This document shows positions 54,688 through 63,952 of a stretch of DNA of 64,000 nt, piece after piece. How positions within the stretch are numbered: position 1 is the first letter of the stretch; each line of letters opens with the position of its first letter. The stretch covers positions 124,001-188,000 of the forward strand of contig NZ_BBQT01000002.1 of NCBI RefSeq assembly GCF_001570625.1, given 5' to 3'. The notes beneath the pieces were generated by a model, which was not told where the DNA came from, ran no database searches, and saw nothing but the letters and a program-made list of their open reading frames with translations. The translations under genes were made by a program, and so were the position numbers. The stretch is from Syntrophomonas wolfei subsp. methylbutyratica. GTDB taxonomy: Bacteria > Bacillota > Syntrophomonadia > Syntrophomonadales > Syntrophomonadaceae.

Positions 54688-55542
54688 GTGGCATTAGTAT
54701 CAGTAAGCAAATTATTATTCCAAGCAGACAAAGGAGGCTATGCGGTTGGGGCTTTTAATGCCAATAACATGGAAATCGTACAGGCCATTATTAGAGCGGC
54801 AGAACTGGAGAGATCTCCGGTTATTATGCAGGCCAGCCAGGGGGCTATAAACTATGCCGGGCTGGAGTTCATAAGCGGAATGGTAAAGATTGCTGCAGAA
54901 TACAGTTCGGTGCCGGTGGCCTTACATCTAGACCACGGTACTGATTTTGAGCAGGTGGTAAAATGCATTCGCAGTGGTTTTTCCTCGGTGATGTATGATG
55001 GTTCCAAACTTCCCCTGGAAGAAAATATAGCTATGACCAAAAAAGTACTGGATATAGCCAGACCTATAGAGGTATCAGTGGAGGCGGAGCTGGGAAAGAT
55101 AGGGGGAACTGAGGACGATATTCATGTGAGTGAGAAGGAAGCCATGTATACCGATCCCGAAGAAGCCAGATATTTTGTGGAACAGACCGGGGTGGAAAGC
55201 CTGGCTATCGCTATAGGCACAGCCCATGGGCAGTATAAAGGAGAGCCCCGGCTTGATTTTGATCGTTTGGCCCAAATCAAGTCTCTGGTAAAAATACCCA
55301 TAGTCCTCCACGGCTCTTCCGGGGTGCCGGACGAATCGCTTAGAAAGGCCATTAAACTTGGAGTATGCAAGGTGAATATCGATACCAACATCAGAGAAGC
55401 TTTAGTCTGGACCATGCGAAAAGTTATGGCGGAGAACCCGGCAGAAATTGATCCCCGAAAAATTCTGGGACCGGCCCGCGAGGCGGCAGTGGAGATTATC
55501 CGAGAAAAAATTAGAGTTTTCGGCAGCTCAGGCCAGGCATAG
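54688..55542 (+). CDS. fba: Class II fructose-bisphosphate aldolase
   Basis: 284 residues. [16 protein letters not shown], zinc site [64 protein letters not shown] and the [14 protein letters not shown] loop are all present. Cleaves fructose-1,6-bisphosphate to GAP and DHAP, or runs backwards in gluconeogenesis. GTG start after AGAGGTGATATCG; a longer upstream start is unsupported. Confidence 0.97.
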   Translation: MALVSVSKLLFQADKGGYAVGAFNANNMEIVQAIIRAAELERSPVIMQASQGAINYAGLEFISGMVKIAAEYSSVPVALHLDHGTDFEQVVKCIRSGFSSVMYDGSKLPLEENIAMTKKVLDIARPIEVSVEAELGKIGGTEDDIHVSEKEAMYTDPEEARYFVEQTGVESLAIAIGTAHGQYKGEPRLDFDRLAQIKSLVKIPIVLHGSSGVPDESLRKAIKLGVCKVNIDTNIREALVWTMRKVMAENPAEIDPRKILGPAREAAVEIIREKIRVFGSSGQA

Positions 55543-55621
55543 AAGGTTCTGGTTGCGTAAATATACAAGTAATGCGGTGACGGCAAGTATTGGCCCAAGT
55601 AAATCAGAAAGGAGGATGTTT

Positions 55622-56263
55622 TTGCGGATTTTTATTGATTCTGCTAACATTGAAGAGATAAAAGAGATAAACAGCATGGGTTTTCTGGCGGGAGTAACCA
55701 CCAATCCCAGTCTGGTAGCTAAAGAAAAAAAGGACTACAAAGGATTGATCCGGGAGATATCCATGCTGGTGGACGGACCGATAAGTGCGGAAGTAATAGC
55801 GCTTGATTATCAGGCGATGGTACAAGAGGGAGAGGAATTGGCGTCAATTCATCCCAATGTTGTGATTAAAATACCCCTTTGCGAAGAGGGACTGAAAGCA
55901 ATCCATGCCCTAAAGCAAAAAGGTATTGCTACCAATGCCACCCTGGTATTTTCAGCCAACCAGGCTCTATTGGCAGCCAGAGCCGGAGCTAGCTATGTTA
56001 GTCCTTTTATTGGCCGGGTCGATGATACCGGAAACGATGGGCTTACATTATTGGATGATATTGTGCAGATTTTTGACCAGTATATGGTGGAAACCGAGGT
56101 GATTGCGGCCAGCATCCGGCATCCCATGCATGTTGTGGCATCCGCCAAAATTGGTTCCAATATAGCCACCGTACCCTACCAGGTAATCAAACAGATGGTA
56201 AAGCATCCACTTACTGATGCTGGTATAGAAAAATTTATGAGTGATTGGAAAAAGGCTTTTTAA
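55622..56263 (+). CDS. tal: Transaldolase (fructose-6-phosphate-aldolase type)
   Basis: 213 residues, the short FSA/TalC group. [30 protein letters not shown] at the N-terminus, the Schiff-base Lys in [46 protein letters not shown]. The TTG start has GGAGG 6 bases before it. Sits between fba and glpX as in Bacillus (ywjH). A pentose-phosphate or aldolase-type reaction. Confidence 0.95.
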   Translation: MRIFIDSANIEEIKEINSMGFLAGVTTNPSLVAKEKKDYKGLIREISMLVDGPISAEVIALDYQAMVQEGEELASIHPNVVIKIPLCEEGLKAIHALKQKGIATNATLVFSANQALLAARAGASYVSPFIGRVDDTGNDGLTLLDDIVQIFDQYMVETEVIAASIRHPMHVVASAKIGSNIATVPYQVIKQMVKHPLTDAGIEKFMSDWKKAF

Positions 56264-56290
56264 GAGAGGATTGTTTTGGGGCTTTAAAAT

Positions 56291-56313
56291 ATAGTTCAGC
56301 TGAACAGAACTAT
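56291..56313 (+). promoter_or_regulatory. Palindrome between tal and glpX
   Basis: ATAGTTC (56291-56297) / GAACTAT (56307-56313); inside it GTTCAGCTGAAC (56294-56305) is a perfect 12-base palindrome. Either an operator or a short attenuator; TATTCCTTTAGTTTTTTGG follows it. Confidence 0.4.
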
Positions 56314-56372
56314 TATTCCTTTAGTTTTTTGGGTGCATTGCCAAAGGGGAAATAAAACAGGGAGGGTTTTTC

Positions 56373-57359
56373 TTGGAGAGGGAATTGGCTCTGGAGTTTG
56401 CCCGGGTTACAGAGGCTGCAGCTCTGGCCGCTGCACGATGGGTCGGTAAAGGAGATAAAGAGGCAGCAGATGACGCAGCTGTAACTGCTATGAGAGTCAT
56501 GTTTGATACGGTGTCGGTTGACGGCGTAGTGGTTATCGGGGAAGGAGAAATGGATGAAGCCCCCATGCTCTATATCGGGGAAAGAGTAGGTATAGGTGTT
56601 CCTCCCCTGGTAGATATTGCGGTAGACCCCCTTGAAGGTACCAATATCGTGGCCAAGGGTCTTACCGGGGCTATTGCCGTACTGGCTATTGGACCCCGGG
56701 GAACCCTTCTTCATGCACCGGACATGTATATGGATAAAATTGCTGTGGGTCCGGAATGCAAAGGCCGGGTACATTTGGATGCATCCATAAAAGAAAACCT
56801 CTGGGAAGTGGCCCGGAGTTTGAACAAACTGATAAGTGAAGTCACCGTAGTGGTTTTAGAGCGTGAGCGGCACCAGCACATAATTGAAGAAGTAAGGCGG
56901 GTAGGGGCGCGTATCAAGTTGATTACTGACGGGGATGTATCTCCAGCCGTGGCGGCGGCTTATCCCGAATCCGGGGTAGATATAGTATTGGGTATTGGGG
57001 GTGCTCCCGAAGGGGTCATTACCGCGGCAGCCTTGAAGTGTTTGGGGGGCGATTTTCAAGCCCGCCTCTATCCGGAGGATGAGGATGAAATTGCCCGCTG
57101 TCATAAGATGGGCATAAACGATATTAATAAGATTTTTACCATAGATGAAATGGTTCAGTCAGAGGATGTAATATTCGCCGCCACGGGCATTACTGATTCA
57201 TTTCTATTAAAAGGGGTACGTTATTTTAAACGGCGGGCGGTTACCCAGACGCTGGTAATGAGAAGTCTATCCGGCACAATCAGGCATATAGAAGCCAATC
57301 ATCACCTGGATAAGAAACCTTTATTTAAAGATCAGCGTATACAGTTAAAGATGGACTAG
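56373..57359 (+). CDS. glpX: Class II fructose-1,6-bisphosphatase
   Basis: 328 residues. VVIGEGEMDEAPMLYIGERVG, the metal motif VDPLEGTNIVAKG, LDASIKENLWEVARSL, IVLGIGGAPEGVITAAALKCLGG are diagnostic of GlpX. Hydrolyses FBP to F6P for gluconeogenesis, which fits a fatty-acid oxidiser. TTG start with GGGAGG before it. The neighbouring fba and tal complete a gluconeogenic/pentose set. Confidence 0.96.
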   Translation: MERELALEFARVTEAAALAAARWVGKGDKEAADDAAVTAMRVMFDTVSVDGVVVIGEGEMDEAPMLYIGERVGIGVPPLVDIAVDPLEGTNIVAKGLTGAIAVLAIGPRGTLLHAPDMYMDKIAVGPECKGRVHLDASIKENLWEVARSLNKLISEVTVVVLERERHQHIIEEVRRVGARIKLITDGDVSPAVAAAYPESGVDIVLGIGGAPEGVITAAALKCLGGDFQARLYPEDEDEIARCHKMGINDINKIFTIDEMVQSEDVIFAATGITDSFLLKGVRYFKRRAVTQTLVMRSLSGTIRHIEANHHLDKKPLFKDQRIQLKMD

Positions 57360-57504
57360 GACTTAATCTAAGATATTGCTCTGTAATCTAAGTGATGCCC
57401 GGTGGGCACATTAGCAATTCTCAAAGTCTTTTCTGTTAAATGAAATTTCCAGTAGGAAAAATACTAGTTTTCTCAGGAAAGTAATGATTAAATAGCATTA
57501 ATAC

Positions 57505-57513
57505 TGGTATAAT
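57505..57513 (+). promoter_or_regulatory. Extended -10 promoter upstream of rho
   Basis: TGG TATAAT (57505-57513); 17 bases before it lies TGATTA, a weak -35. It gives a leader of about 210 bases before rho, long enough for the self-termination control known for rho in other bacteria. The gap 57360-57727 is AT-rich and shows nothing else. Confidence 0.55.
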
Positions 57514-57727
57514 AAATATAGGATTTCACTTTAGGAAGTTCACTGGCAGTTCTATTCCCACATGCTAGCCTTCAAAAAAAGAGCATTCAAGGAAGTATAG
57601 TTTAGTGCTTGTTAAAGTTTAATAATCTTCAATTACATCGCAGCATACAGGAGTATCTTTACTTCGGTTGCCGGTTTGCCCAGAATTTTATCATTATGAA
57701 AAGGATTATTAGATAAGGAGGGAAAAA

Positions 57728-59005
57728 TTGAATATCTCAGAGCTGGAGAACAAAACCATGCTGGAGCTATACCAGGTTGCCAGGGATTTAAACCTGGCAG
57801 GCTATTCCAAGCTCCGCAAAAAGGAACTGGTTTTCGAAATAACCAAAGCCCTGACCCATGCTGACCAATTACTTCAGGCCCAGGGAGTACTGGAAATAAT
57901 GCCCGATGGATATGGATTTTTAAGGCCATTCGCTTACCTGCCCAGCCAGGAGGACATCTATGTATCTCCGTCTCAAATCAGAAAGTTTGAATTAAAAACG
58001 GGGGATCGGGTCGGGGGACAGGTAAGATCGCCCAAGGATAACGAAAGATTTTTTGCTCTTTTAAAAGTGGAAGATGTTAATGGCTTTCCTCCGGAAGAGT
58101 CAGTTAAGAGGATACATTTTGATGCCCTAACCCCCCTGTATCCTACGGAGAAACTGACCCTGGAGACCGTACCTCACGAGCTGCCCACCCGTATAATTGA
58201 CCTGGTGGCCCCCATCGGCAAAGGCCAAAGAGGCCTGATAGTAGCACCACCCAAGGCGGGAAAGACCATTCTTTTACAAAAGATTGCTCAGGGGATAAGT
58301 GCGAATTATCCGGATATTGAGCTTATTATCCTGCTGGTGGATGAAAGACCGGAAGAAGTAACCGACATGCAGCGTTCCACCAAGGCTGAAGTGGTAGCCT
58401 CAACCTTTGACGAACCCCCGGAAAACCATGTTAAAGTCACCGATATGGTATTAGAGAGGGCCAAAAGGCTGGTAGAACATAAAAAAGATGTAGTTATTCT
58501 GATGGATAGTGTTACGCGTATGGCCCGGGCTCATAACCTGGTGGTGCCACCGAGCGGAAGAACACTATCCGGGGGGATAGATCCGGCATCCTTGGACAAA
58601 CCTAAACGCTTTTTTGGTGCTGCGCGCAATATTGAGGAAGGTGGAAGCCTGACCATTATCGCTACCGCTTTGATTGAAACCGGATCTCGCATGGATGAAG
58701 TCATTTTCGAAGAGTTTAAAGGTCGGGGCAATATGGAATTGGTATTGGATCGAAAATTGTCCGAGCGCAGAATATTTCCCGCCATCGATCTTAAACGTTC
58801 TGGAACCAGGAAAGAAGAACTGTTGCTGAATAATGAGGAAATGGAACTAACCTGGAATCTACGCAACGCTTTTAGCGATTATAATCAGATAGAGAGTATG
58901 CAGCTAATGATTGATACTATGAAAAAAACCAAATCCAATAAGGACCTCTTGCGCGCTGCTCCGCTGGTATTTGGACGCAAAGAGCATGCAAGAAGCGCCT
59001 ATTAA
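57728..59005 (+). CDS. rho: Transcription termination factor Rho
   Basis: 425 residues. N-terminal helical lid ([18 protein letters not shown]), the RNA-binding cold-shock domain with DGYGFLRP, then the hexamer motor: [14 protein letters not shown] (Walker A), [32 protein letters not shown] and the Q/R loops. Uses ATP to pull RNA and end transcription. TTG start after AAGGAGGGAAAAA. Followed by a terminator; the usual neighbour rpmE is absent. Confidence 0.97.
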   Translation: MNISELENKTMLELYQVARDLNLAGYSKLRKKELVFEITKALTHADQLLQAQGVLEIMPDGYGFLRPFAYLPSQEDIYVSPSQIRKFELKTGDRVGGQVRSPKDNERFFALLKVEDVNGFPPEESVKRIHFDALTPLYPTEKLTLETVPHELPTRIIDLVAPIGKGQRGLIVAPPKAGKTILLQKIAQGISANYPDIELIILLVDERPEEVTDMQRSTKAEVVASTFDEPPENHVKVTDMVLERAKRLVEHKKDVVILMDSVTRMARAHNLVVPPSGRTLSGGIDPASLDKPKRFFGAARNIEEGGSLTIIATALIETGSRMDEVIFEEFKGRGNMELVLDRKLSERRIFPAIDLKRSGTRKEELLLNNEEMELTWNLRNAFSDYNQIESMQLMIDTMKKTKSNKDLLRAAPLVFGRKEHARSAY

Positions 59006-59041
59006 TCTAAAAAATGAATAATCCTCTTTAATAAGGTTAAG

Positions 59042-59070
59042 AATAAGGGTCAACAGGCCCTTATTTTTTC
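59042..59070 (+). terminator. Rho-independent terminator after rho
   Basis: AATAAGGG (59042-59049) / CCCTTATT (59058-59065) followed by TTTTC. Ends just before the ribosome site of the next gene. Confidence 0.88.
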
Positions 59071-59095
59071 TTTTGGAAATGAGGTGAAAATACCA

Positions 59096-59947
59096 GTGAA
59101 AAGGATTTGGGTTTCACTGCTCTTGAGTGCTTGTATGCTCATGTCCACTGTAAATATGTCTTGGGCCAGTATTTGTGAGGGGAGATTTACTCCCTGTTTA
59201 AAAAACCAGGCTCCCAACGGGGTTAGCCAGGAAATTACCTACCGAATTCAAAAAGGCGATACTCTGTGGGCTATCGCCCGCTATTATGGGGTCAATATGG
59301 AAACCCTCATGATGATTAACCGCCTGGATGAGAAGAGTATTTTAACAGTGGGAAAGCTCTTACAAATACCTGGTACTAATGCCTGCGTGCATATTGTAAA
59401 AAGAGGTGAAACCCTCTGGCAGATTGCCAGCAACTATGGGATTAGGCTGGACGAATTGCAGCGACTCAATAGAGATAAACAAGCTGATAAACTACAGGTA
59501 GGTGAGCGGCTTAGTCTTCCGGCAAGAGCTAGACCAATTGCTTCGACCAACACTCCTTCACGCGGGCTTACCCGGGGAAGCGGCTTATTTAGCTGGCCTA
59601 TTATGGGTACCATTACCTCAGCTTATGGATGGCGTAAATCCGGGTTTCATCATGGCCTGGACATAGCCGGGAAGGTGGGTGATCCTATCCGGGCGGCCGC
59701 CAATGGCAATGTTGAGCAGGCCGGTTGCCAGCCTATATATGGACAAACTATTATCCTGGAGCATGGAGACGGCAAAAAGACGGTTTATGCCCACCTGGAA
59801 AAGATTTATGTAAAAAAGGGGCAAGAAGTAAAGCGGGGTAAAATAATAGGCACTGTTGGTACCAGCGGTAGGACAACCGGGCCACACCTGCACTTTGAAA
59901 TAAGGGCAGGCGATGAAACCATTAATCCCCTGCAATTACTCAGATAA
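59096..59947 (+). CDS. Secreted LysM x2 - M23 peptidoglycan endopeptidase
   Basis: 283 residues. A signal peptide (VSLLLSACMLMSTVNMSWAS), two LysM repeats (YRIQKGDTLWAIARYYGVNM, HIVKRGETLWQIASNYGIRL) and a C-terminal M23 domain with HHGLDIAG, the Zn site HLHFE and the loop GTSGRTTGPH. It cleaves cross-bridges of peptidoglycan outside the membrane. LysM-M23 order is usual for sporulation-linked cell-wall enzymes. The GTG start (VKRIWVS) has GAGGTG 9 bases upstream; an earlier GTG is that site itself. Confidence 0.93.
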   Translation: MKRIWVSLLLSACMLMSTVNMSWASICEGRFTPCLKNQAPNGVSQEITYRIQKGDTLWAIARYYGVNMETLMMINRLDEKSILTVGKLLQIPGTNACVHIVKRGETLWQIASNYGIRLDELQRLNRDKQADKLQVGERLSLPARARPIASTNTPSRGLTRGSGLFSWPIMGTITSAYGWRKSGFHHGLDIAGKVGDPIRAAANGNVEQAGCQPIYGQTIILEHGDGKKTVYAHLEKIYVKKGQEVKRGKIIGTVGTSGRTTGPHLHFEIRAGDETINPLQLLR

Positions 59948-59955
59948 TTGTACTT

Positions 59956-59983
59956 AAAGCTCCCTTCGTAGGGGGCTTTTTTT
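59956..59983 (+). terminator. Rho-independent terminator
   Basis: AAAGCTCCC (59956-59964), loop TTCGTA, GGGGGCTTT (59971-59979) with a T run. Ends the M23 gene. Confidence 0.92.
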
Positions 59984-60023
59984 ATTCCTTGATTTGAGGT
60001 ACGCTGGTAATATAAAATAATGT

Positions 60024-60152
60024 CGTCAACCTTAATAGTGACATCCGAAGGATGGAACATCAGGAGTACCCGCAGGGTGCTGCATCCATGCTTCTCCACC
60101 GCTCGCTTGTATATTTATACAACCCTTATATAAAATAGGGGTTTTTGCAGTG
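60024..60152. repeat. Truncated MITE-like element with one 47-bp-type module
   Basis: Right terminus ATATTTATACAACCCTTATA then TTTTTGCAGTG (60142-60152), with a module at about 60031-60077 (CCTTAATAGTGACATCCGAA, GTACCCGCAGGGTGC). No left end. The element ends 52 bases before the radical SAM start and so supplies part of its 5' region. Confidence 0.72.
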
Positions 60153-60203
60153 GAGTTAACGAGTGGATTTTATCGTCCGGTATTTTTCTTTATGGGGGTT
60201 AAG

Positions 60204-61463
60204 ATGTATCTTAGTCTTTATGCCAATGAAAAGGGAGAGGTTTTGGATCATCCCAACGTACTCATGCTGGGACGCAGCGGTAATGAATGGCTGTTGCCTG
60301 AGGCCAGTGAAATGATGCCTTTACCCCGGGGGTCGTCATTGGTAAGAATACCGGGGAACATCCCGGTAGGATTGGACATGAAAGAGCGGCTGGCGTATTT
60401 TGAATATGACCCGCTGGCCTCCGGACAGCGGGCTTACGCTGTTGCAGCCCTTCTCCCCCAGGGTTTCACCCGTACCCTCCTGCCGGCTTGTGTGGGTAGT
60501 TCCGGGGAAGCCCTTCTCCCCCTCCTGGGTTATGCTGCAGTAGCGCTTAAAGAAGGAAAAATCTATGTCGCGGCCGTACAAAGTGATGAACACCGCAAAT
60601 GGCATCCACATTATTATAATACGGAAAGACTACCGGTAAAGATAAACTACATGCTGAGAAAATATCCCGGGAACCTGATATTGCGTCAATTAGCCCGCTG
60701 TTCCCTGGAATATGGCTGTTTTACCGCCCAGAATATTTTCTACCAACGCTGGGAGGGTGGTATTCCAAGTATGAAAGCCTGTAATGCCGCCTGCATCGCT
60801 TGTATATCCGAAGACCATTGTGGCACCGCATCGCCGCAAAACCGTCTGGACTTTGTCCCTACGGTGCAAGAGATTGTTGAAGTGGCCAGTGAGCATCTTT
60901 TGAAGGCACGGGATGCTATCATTAGTTTCGGACAGGGATGTGAAGGTGAGCCGGCCTTAAATGGGAAAAGGTTATCCCAGGCCATCCACCGGATACGAAA
61001 TCTTTGTTCACAGGGAACCATCAACATGAATACCAATGCCGGTTATTGTGAAGGGGTTAAGTTGATGACTGATGCCGGAATGGATTCTATGCGGGTTACT
61101 ATTTTTTCAGCTATAGAAGAAAACTACATAGCTTATCATTGCCCGCAGGACTACAGCCTGGCTGATGTAGAATACTCCATCGCCTATGCCCGGGAACATG
61201 GGGTAAAGATATCTTTAAATCTATTAACCTTTCCTGGATTTACTGATCGTATGGAAGAAGTCGAAGCCTTGGTGGAATTTGTTCGCAAGAACCAGGTGGA
61301 CATGATTCAATTACGCAACTTAAATATAGATCCCGAATTCCTAATGCGGATCTTTCCAGGAAAGAGTCCGGTTTTAGGCATAAGCAATTTTATAAAACTA
61401 CTGGAAAGGGAACTTCCCGGAGTAAGAATAGGCTCATATACTCATACGGTTCATCGTAAGTAG
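60204..61463 (+). CDS. Radical SAM protein with N-terminal extra domain
   Basis: 419 residues. The 4Fe-4S motif CNAACIAC (CxxxCxxC) is at about residue 195, with GQGCEGEPALNGKRL, INMNTNAGYCEGVKLM and DSMRVTIFSAIEENYIAYHC forming the rest of the TIM barrel. About 180 residues before the motif form a beta-rich domain I do not recognise. A second set of Cys near CISEDHC could bind another cluster. The start MYLSLYANEK has GGGGG before it. The reaction is unknown. Confidence 0.85.
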   Translation: MYLSLYANEKGEVLDHPNVLMLGRSGNEWLLPEASEMMPLPRGSSLVRIPGNIPVGLDMKERLAYFEYDPLASGQRAYAVAALLPQGFTRTLLPACVGSSGEALLPLLGYAAVALKEGKIYVAAVQSDEHRKWHPHYYNTERLPVKINYMLRKYPGNLILRQLARCSLEYGCFTAQNIFYQRWEGGIPSMKACNAACIACISEDHCGTASPQNRLDFVPTVQEIVEVASEHLLKARDAIISFGQGCEGEPALNGKRLSQAIHRIRNLCSQGTINMNTNAGYCEGVKLMTDAGMDSMRVTIFSAIEENYIAYHCPQDYSLADVEYSIAYAREHGVKISLNLLTFPGFTDRMEEVEALVEFVRKNQVDMIQLRNLNIDPEFLMRIFPGKSPVLGISNFIKLLERELPGVRIGSYTHTVHRK

Positions 61464-61508
61464 GGGATTAGGAGTAAGAGTCAGGGGGTAAGAGGGAGGA
61501 AAGAAGGA

Positions 61509-62474
61509 TTGGAAAAGAAAGGACCATATACGGTTAGGGAATTAAAAAATCTATCCCCAGGCACCCAGTTCTGGGGTAAATATCTAATACTAGGTAAAAA
61601 CCTTAGAAAGACCAGAGATGGACGAGAGATAATTGACCTGAGAATAGGTGATTCCACCGGCGAAATATACTCCATTGTATGGGATAGTTGCACGGTCAAT
61701 GGCCAGTTAGAGCCCGGGGTGGTAATTGGCTTATTAGGGGATATAGGAACATACAACCAGCGGCAACAGGTAACCGCAAAGAGAATAAAGATACTGGAGG
61801 AGGAAGCCGGGCCATATTTGAGGAAGCCGGAAGTTAGCCTGGAAGAGTTGATAGGGGAGTTTGAACAAACTCTGCAATCCATCACAGATCCCTACTTAAA
61901 GGAATTATTACAGCGGGTATTCAATCCGGAGATTCGCAAGAGATTTTTCCAGGCCCCGGCAGCCAAAAAGATTCATCACAATTATTATGGCGGTCTGCTG
62001 GAGCATTCTCTGTCAGTGGCTGGTTTATGTAACAAAGTGGCCGAATCTTACCTGGATATTAATAGAGATCTTTTGCTCACCGGAGCATTATTGCACGATA
62101 TTGGGAAGCTTTCAGAATTCGAGATGGATGTTGCCCCCAACTATACCGCGGAGGGCAGGTTACTGGGACATATAGTCCTGGGCAGTGAACTGGTGGCTGA
62201 CAAAATTAAAGATATGAAAAATGAAGGCATAGAGTTTCCGGCGGAACTGGAATGGATGCTCAAGCACCTGCTGGTCAGCCATCATGGCAGCCTGGAATTT
62301 GGCTCCCCGGTGCTTCCCTTATTTACGGAAGCTTATATTCTCTATGCCATGGATAACCTGGATGCCAGAATCTATGTATTCCAGAATAAAATTGAAGAAG
62401 ATGACAGTGATGATAAGTATTTTAGTAAATATGACAGCTTCTATGGGCAGCATTTCTTTACCTACCGTTATTAG
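61509..62474 (+). CDS. YhaM-like 3'-5' exoribonuclease (OB + HD domains)
   Basis: 321 residues. OB-fold nucleic-acid domain (about 8-95: DLRIGDSTGEIYSIVWD) followed by an HD domain: HHNYYGGLLEHSLSVAGLC, LLTGALLHDIGKLSEFEM, HHLLVSHHG and HAMDNLDARI-type end (YAMDNLDARIYVF). This is the YhaM layout: a Mn-dependent 3'-5' exonuclease. TTG start with GGGAGG before it. Likely acts on RNA or short DNA in the cytoplasm. Confidence 0.92.
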   Translation: MEKKGPYTVRELKNLSPGTQFWGKYLILGKNLRKTRDGREIIDLRIGDSTGEIYSIVWDSCTVNGQLEPGVVIGLLGDIGTYNQRQQVTAKRIKILEEEAGPYLRKPEVSLEELIGEFEQTLQSITDPYLKELLQRVFNPEIRKRFFQAPAAKKIHHNYYGGLLEHSLSVAGLCNKVAESYLDINRDLLLTGALLHDIGKLSEFEMDVAPNYTAEGRLLGHIVLGSELVADKIKDMKNEGIEFPAELEWMLKHLLVSHHGSLEFGSPVLPLFTEAYILYAMDNLDARIYVFQNKIEEDDSDDKYFSKYDSFYGQHFFTYRY

Positions 62475-62514
62475 GATAAGGGGATTATACCTGGCTTCGC
62501 AGAAATTCTCTACG

Positions 62515-62964
62515 CTATACCACGGATTCATCGTCGACTTTAACCTGGTCTCCGGTTCTTACATATCCTGATTCCAGGACGCGGCAAAATATACCTTCCA
62601 CCGGCATGATACAGGAGCCGACCTGTTTTTTTATAGCACAAGCGTTATTATGACACTCTTTACCGATTTGAGTAACTTCCAACAGGGCTTCGCCCAATCT
62701 AATACGGGTACCTATAGGTAGGGCAACCACATCTAATCCACCTATGGATATATTTTCTGCAAAATCGCCATAATATACATCAGCACCCAGTGCCCGCATT
62801 TTTTCAAAGCTGGAGAGAGATAAGAGGCTGACCTGGCGATGCCAGCTTCCCTTATGGGCGTCTACTTCAATTCCCAAATCTGCCTGGAGATAGGCTTCAC
62901 CGATATCATGCTTTTTTTCTCCTCGTTTTTCCGAAATATTTACTGCTAAAACTTCTCCATTCAT
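62515..62964 (-). CDS. MOSC-domain protein
   Basis: 149 residues, a single MOSC domain: NGEVLAVNISEKRGEKKH, YGDFAENISIGGLDVVALPIG, ALLEVTQIGKECHNNACAIK (the conserved Cys region), and VEGIFCRVLESGYVRTGDQV. MOSC domains carry sulfur for molybdenum cofactor or metal-sulfur chemistry. Start ATG follows GAGGCAATATAGTA. It could serve Mo/W enzymes such as formate dehydrogenases, but none are in the window. Confidence 0.92.
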   Translation of the reverse strand: MNGEVLAVNISEKRGEKKHDIGEAYLQADLGIEVDAHKGSWHRQVSLLSLSSFEKMRALGADVYYGDFAENISIGGLDVVALPIGTRIRLGEALLEVTQIGKECHNNACAIKKQVGSCIMPVEGIFCRVLESGYVRTGDQVKVDDESVV

Positions 62965-62992
62965 TACTATATTGCCTCCTGTTTAATATGCT

Positions 62993-63624
62993 CTACAAGA
63001 ATATTACATCAAGTGGAGCAAATTCTCCAATATTTTGACTGCAATCACTGTTAGTTAGAAGCTGGCTAAGAATTGCTGGAGAAGTGAAAACCAGGCTCGT
63101 GATATTGAATCTATCTACAATGATATGGGATTCCGCCAGTCTGCGGGTAATAATTTTAGAGCTTTGAGCAACCACCTGCGGATAGTGGGCAAGTAATTCC
63201 CGACTGGAGTAGCAAGCGCTTACTGCTTGTAAGGATTCCTGTATGATAGGAGCTATCAAGTTATCCTCGAAGGATATGCCTTCCTTCTGATAAAGTTCCC
63301 CTGCGTGGGAAGGGTCGACATGGTAGTACAGTGAGATGGCAGCGTTCACTGTTTGCAGATCCCGGCTGCTGCCAAAGCTTGCATTTCCAAAGAATGAACC
63401 CGGCAATCCAGATAGACTATCTCCTGGTATCCGGGAACCCGCAAATGAAGGCCTTCTTCCATAACTGTTTTCTGTACCTTTCCATGTTCGAGAATGATGC
63501 CTACATAGCCGACCGGTACAGCTACCAGTGGGCGCAGTAAAAGCAAGAATAACAGCAAGAAAAGGAAGGAGAGTCCCCATTTTAAATGTTTTTTAGAGAG
63601 ATTTATTTCCAGCAAAATATACAA
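62993..63624 (-). pseudogene. SPFH/prohibitin-family gene with an internal frameshift
   Basis: The first frame (63624 down to 63346) gives a membrane anchor (LKWGLSFLFLLLFLLLLRPL) and VPVGYVGIILEHGKVQK, the N-terminus of an SPFH protein. Near 63364-63375 (a GCAGCAGCC run) the homology jumps to the next frame, which gives RDLQTVNAAISLYYHVDPSH and the rest of the domain to 62993. One missing base would explain it. Without the shift the full protein would be about 210 residues. Either a broken gene or a sequencing error; a coded slip is less likely. Confidence 0.8.
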
Positions 63625-63695
63625 AAGAAAGCTATCCTTTCATGGTATTGCCCAAATAACAAAATTTCACGTTTTATTTAACATTTCCTGCTAAA

Positions 63696-63737
63696 ATTGG
63701 CGAATGCCCGTTTTTTATTGGCGAATGCCCGTTTTTA
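63696..63737 (+). repeat. 21-bp tandem duplication
   Basis: ATTGGCGAATGCCCGTTTTT twice in a row (63696-63716, 63717-63737), differing only in the last base. In the gap 63625-63952, which otherwise holds a family B repeat and the promoter/ribosome region of the last gene. Confidence 0.9.
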
Positions 63738-63770
63738 AGAGAGGAGAGTAGCTGGAAAGAATAGAAGTCT

Positions 63771-63896
63771 AATAACGAGATGAAATATGTCCCCTGCTAA
63801 GCGGTCGGTTCCTATTAACAAAACAGGCGGCGGATTCTAATCGCCCGCCTCGTTGCAGCGGTGTGCTGAAACTGCTCCGCAGTTTCTTCCGATGCT
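63771..63896 (-). repeat. Family B repeat, copy 4, empty site
   Basis: In complement: AGCATCGGAAGAAACTGC, hairpin GAAACTGC-gga-GCAGTTTC, CAGCACACCGCTGCAACGAG, TTAATAGGAACCGACCGCTTA, GCAGGGGACATATTTCATCT, CGTTATTA. The point CGCTTA|GC is where copy 2 (19594-19640) holds one 47-bp module. Confidence 0.85.
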
Positions 63897-63952
63897 TAAA
63901 AAGGTAGCGGACGTGGGGGTCATATGACTTTTTATTACAGGGGAGGCGAGAT

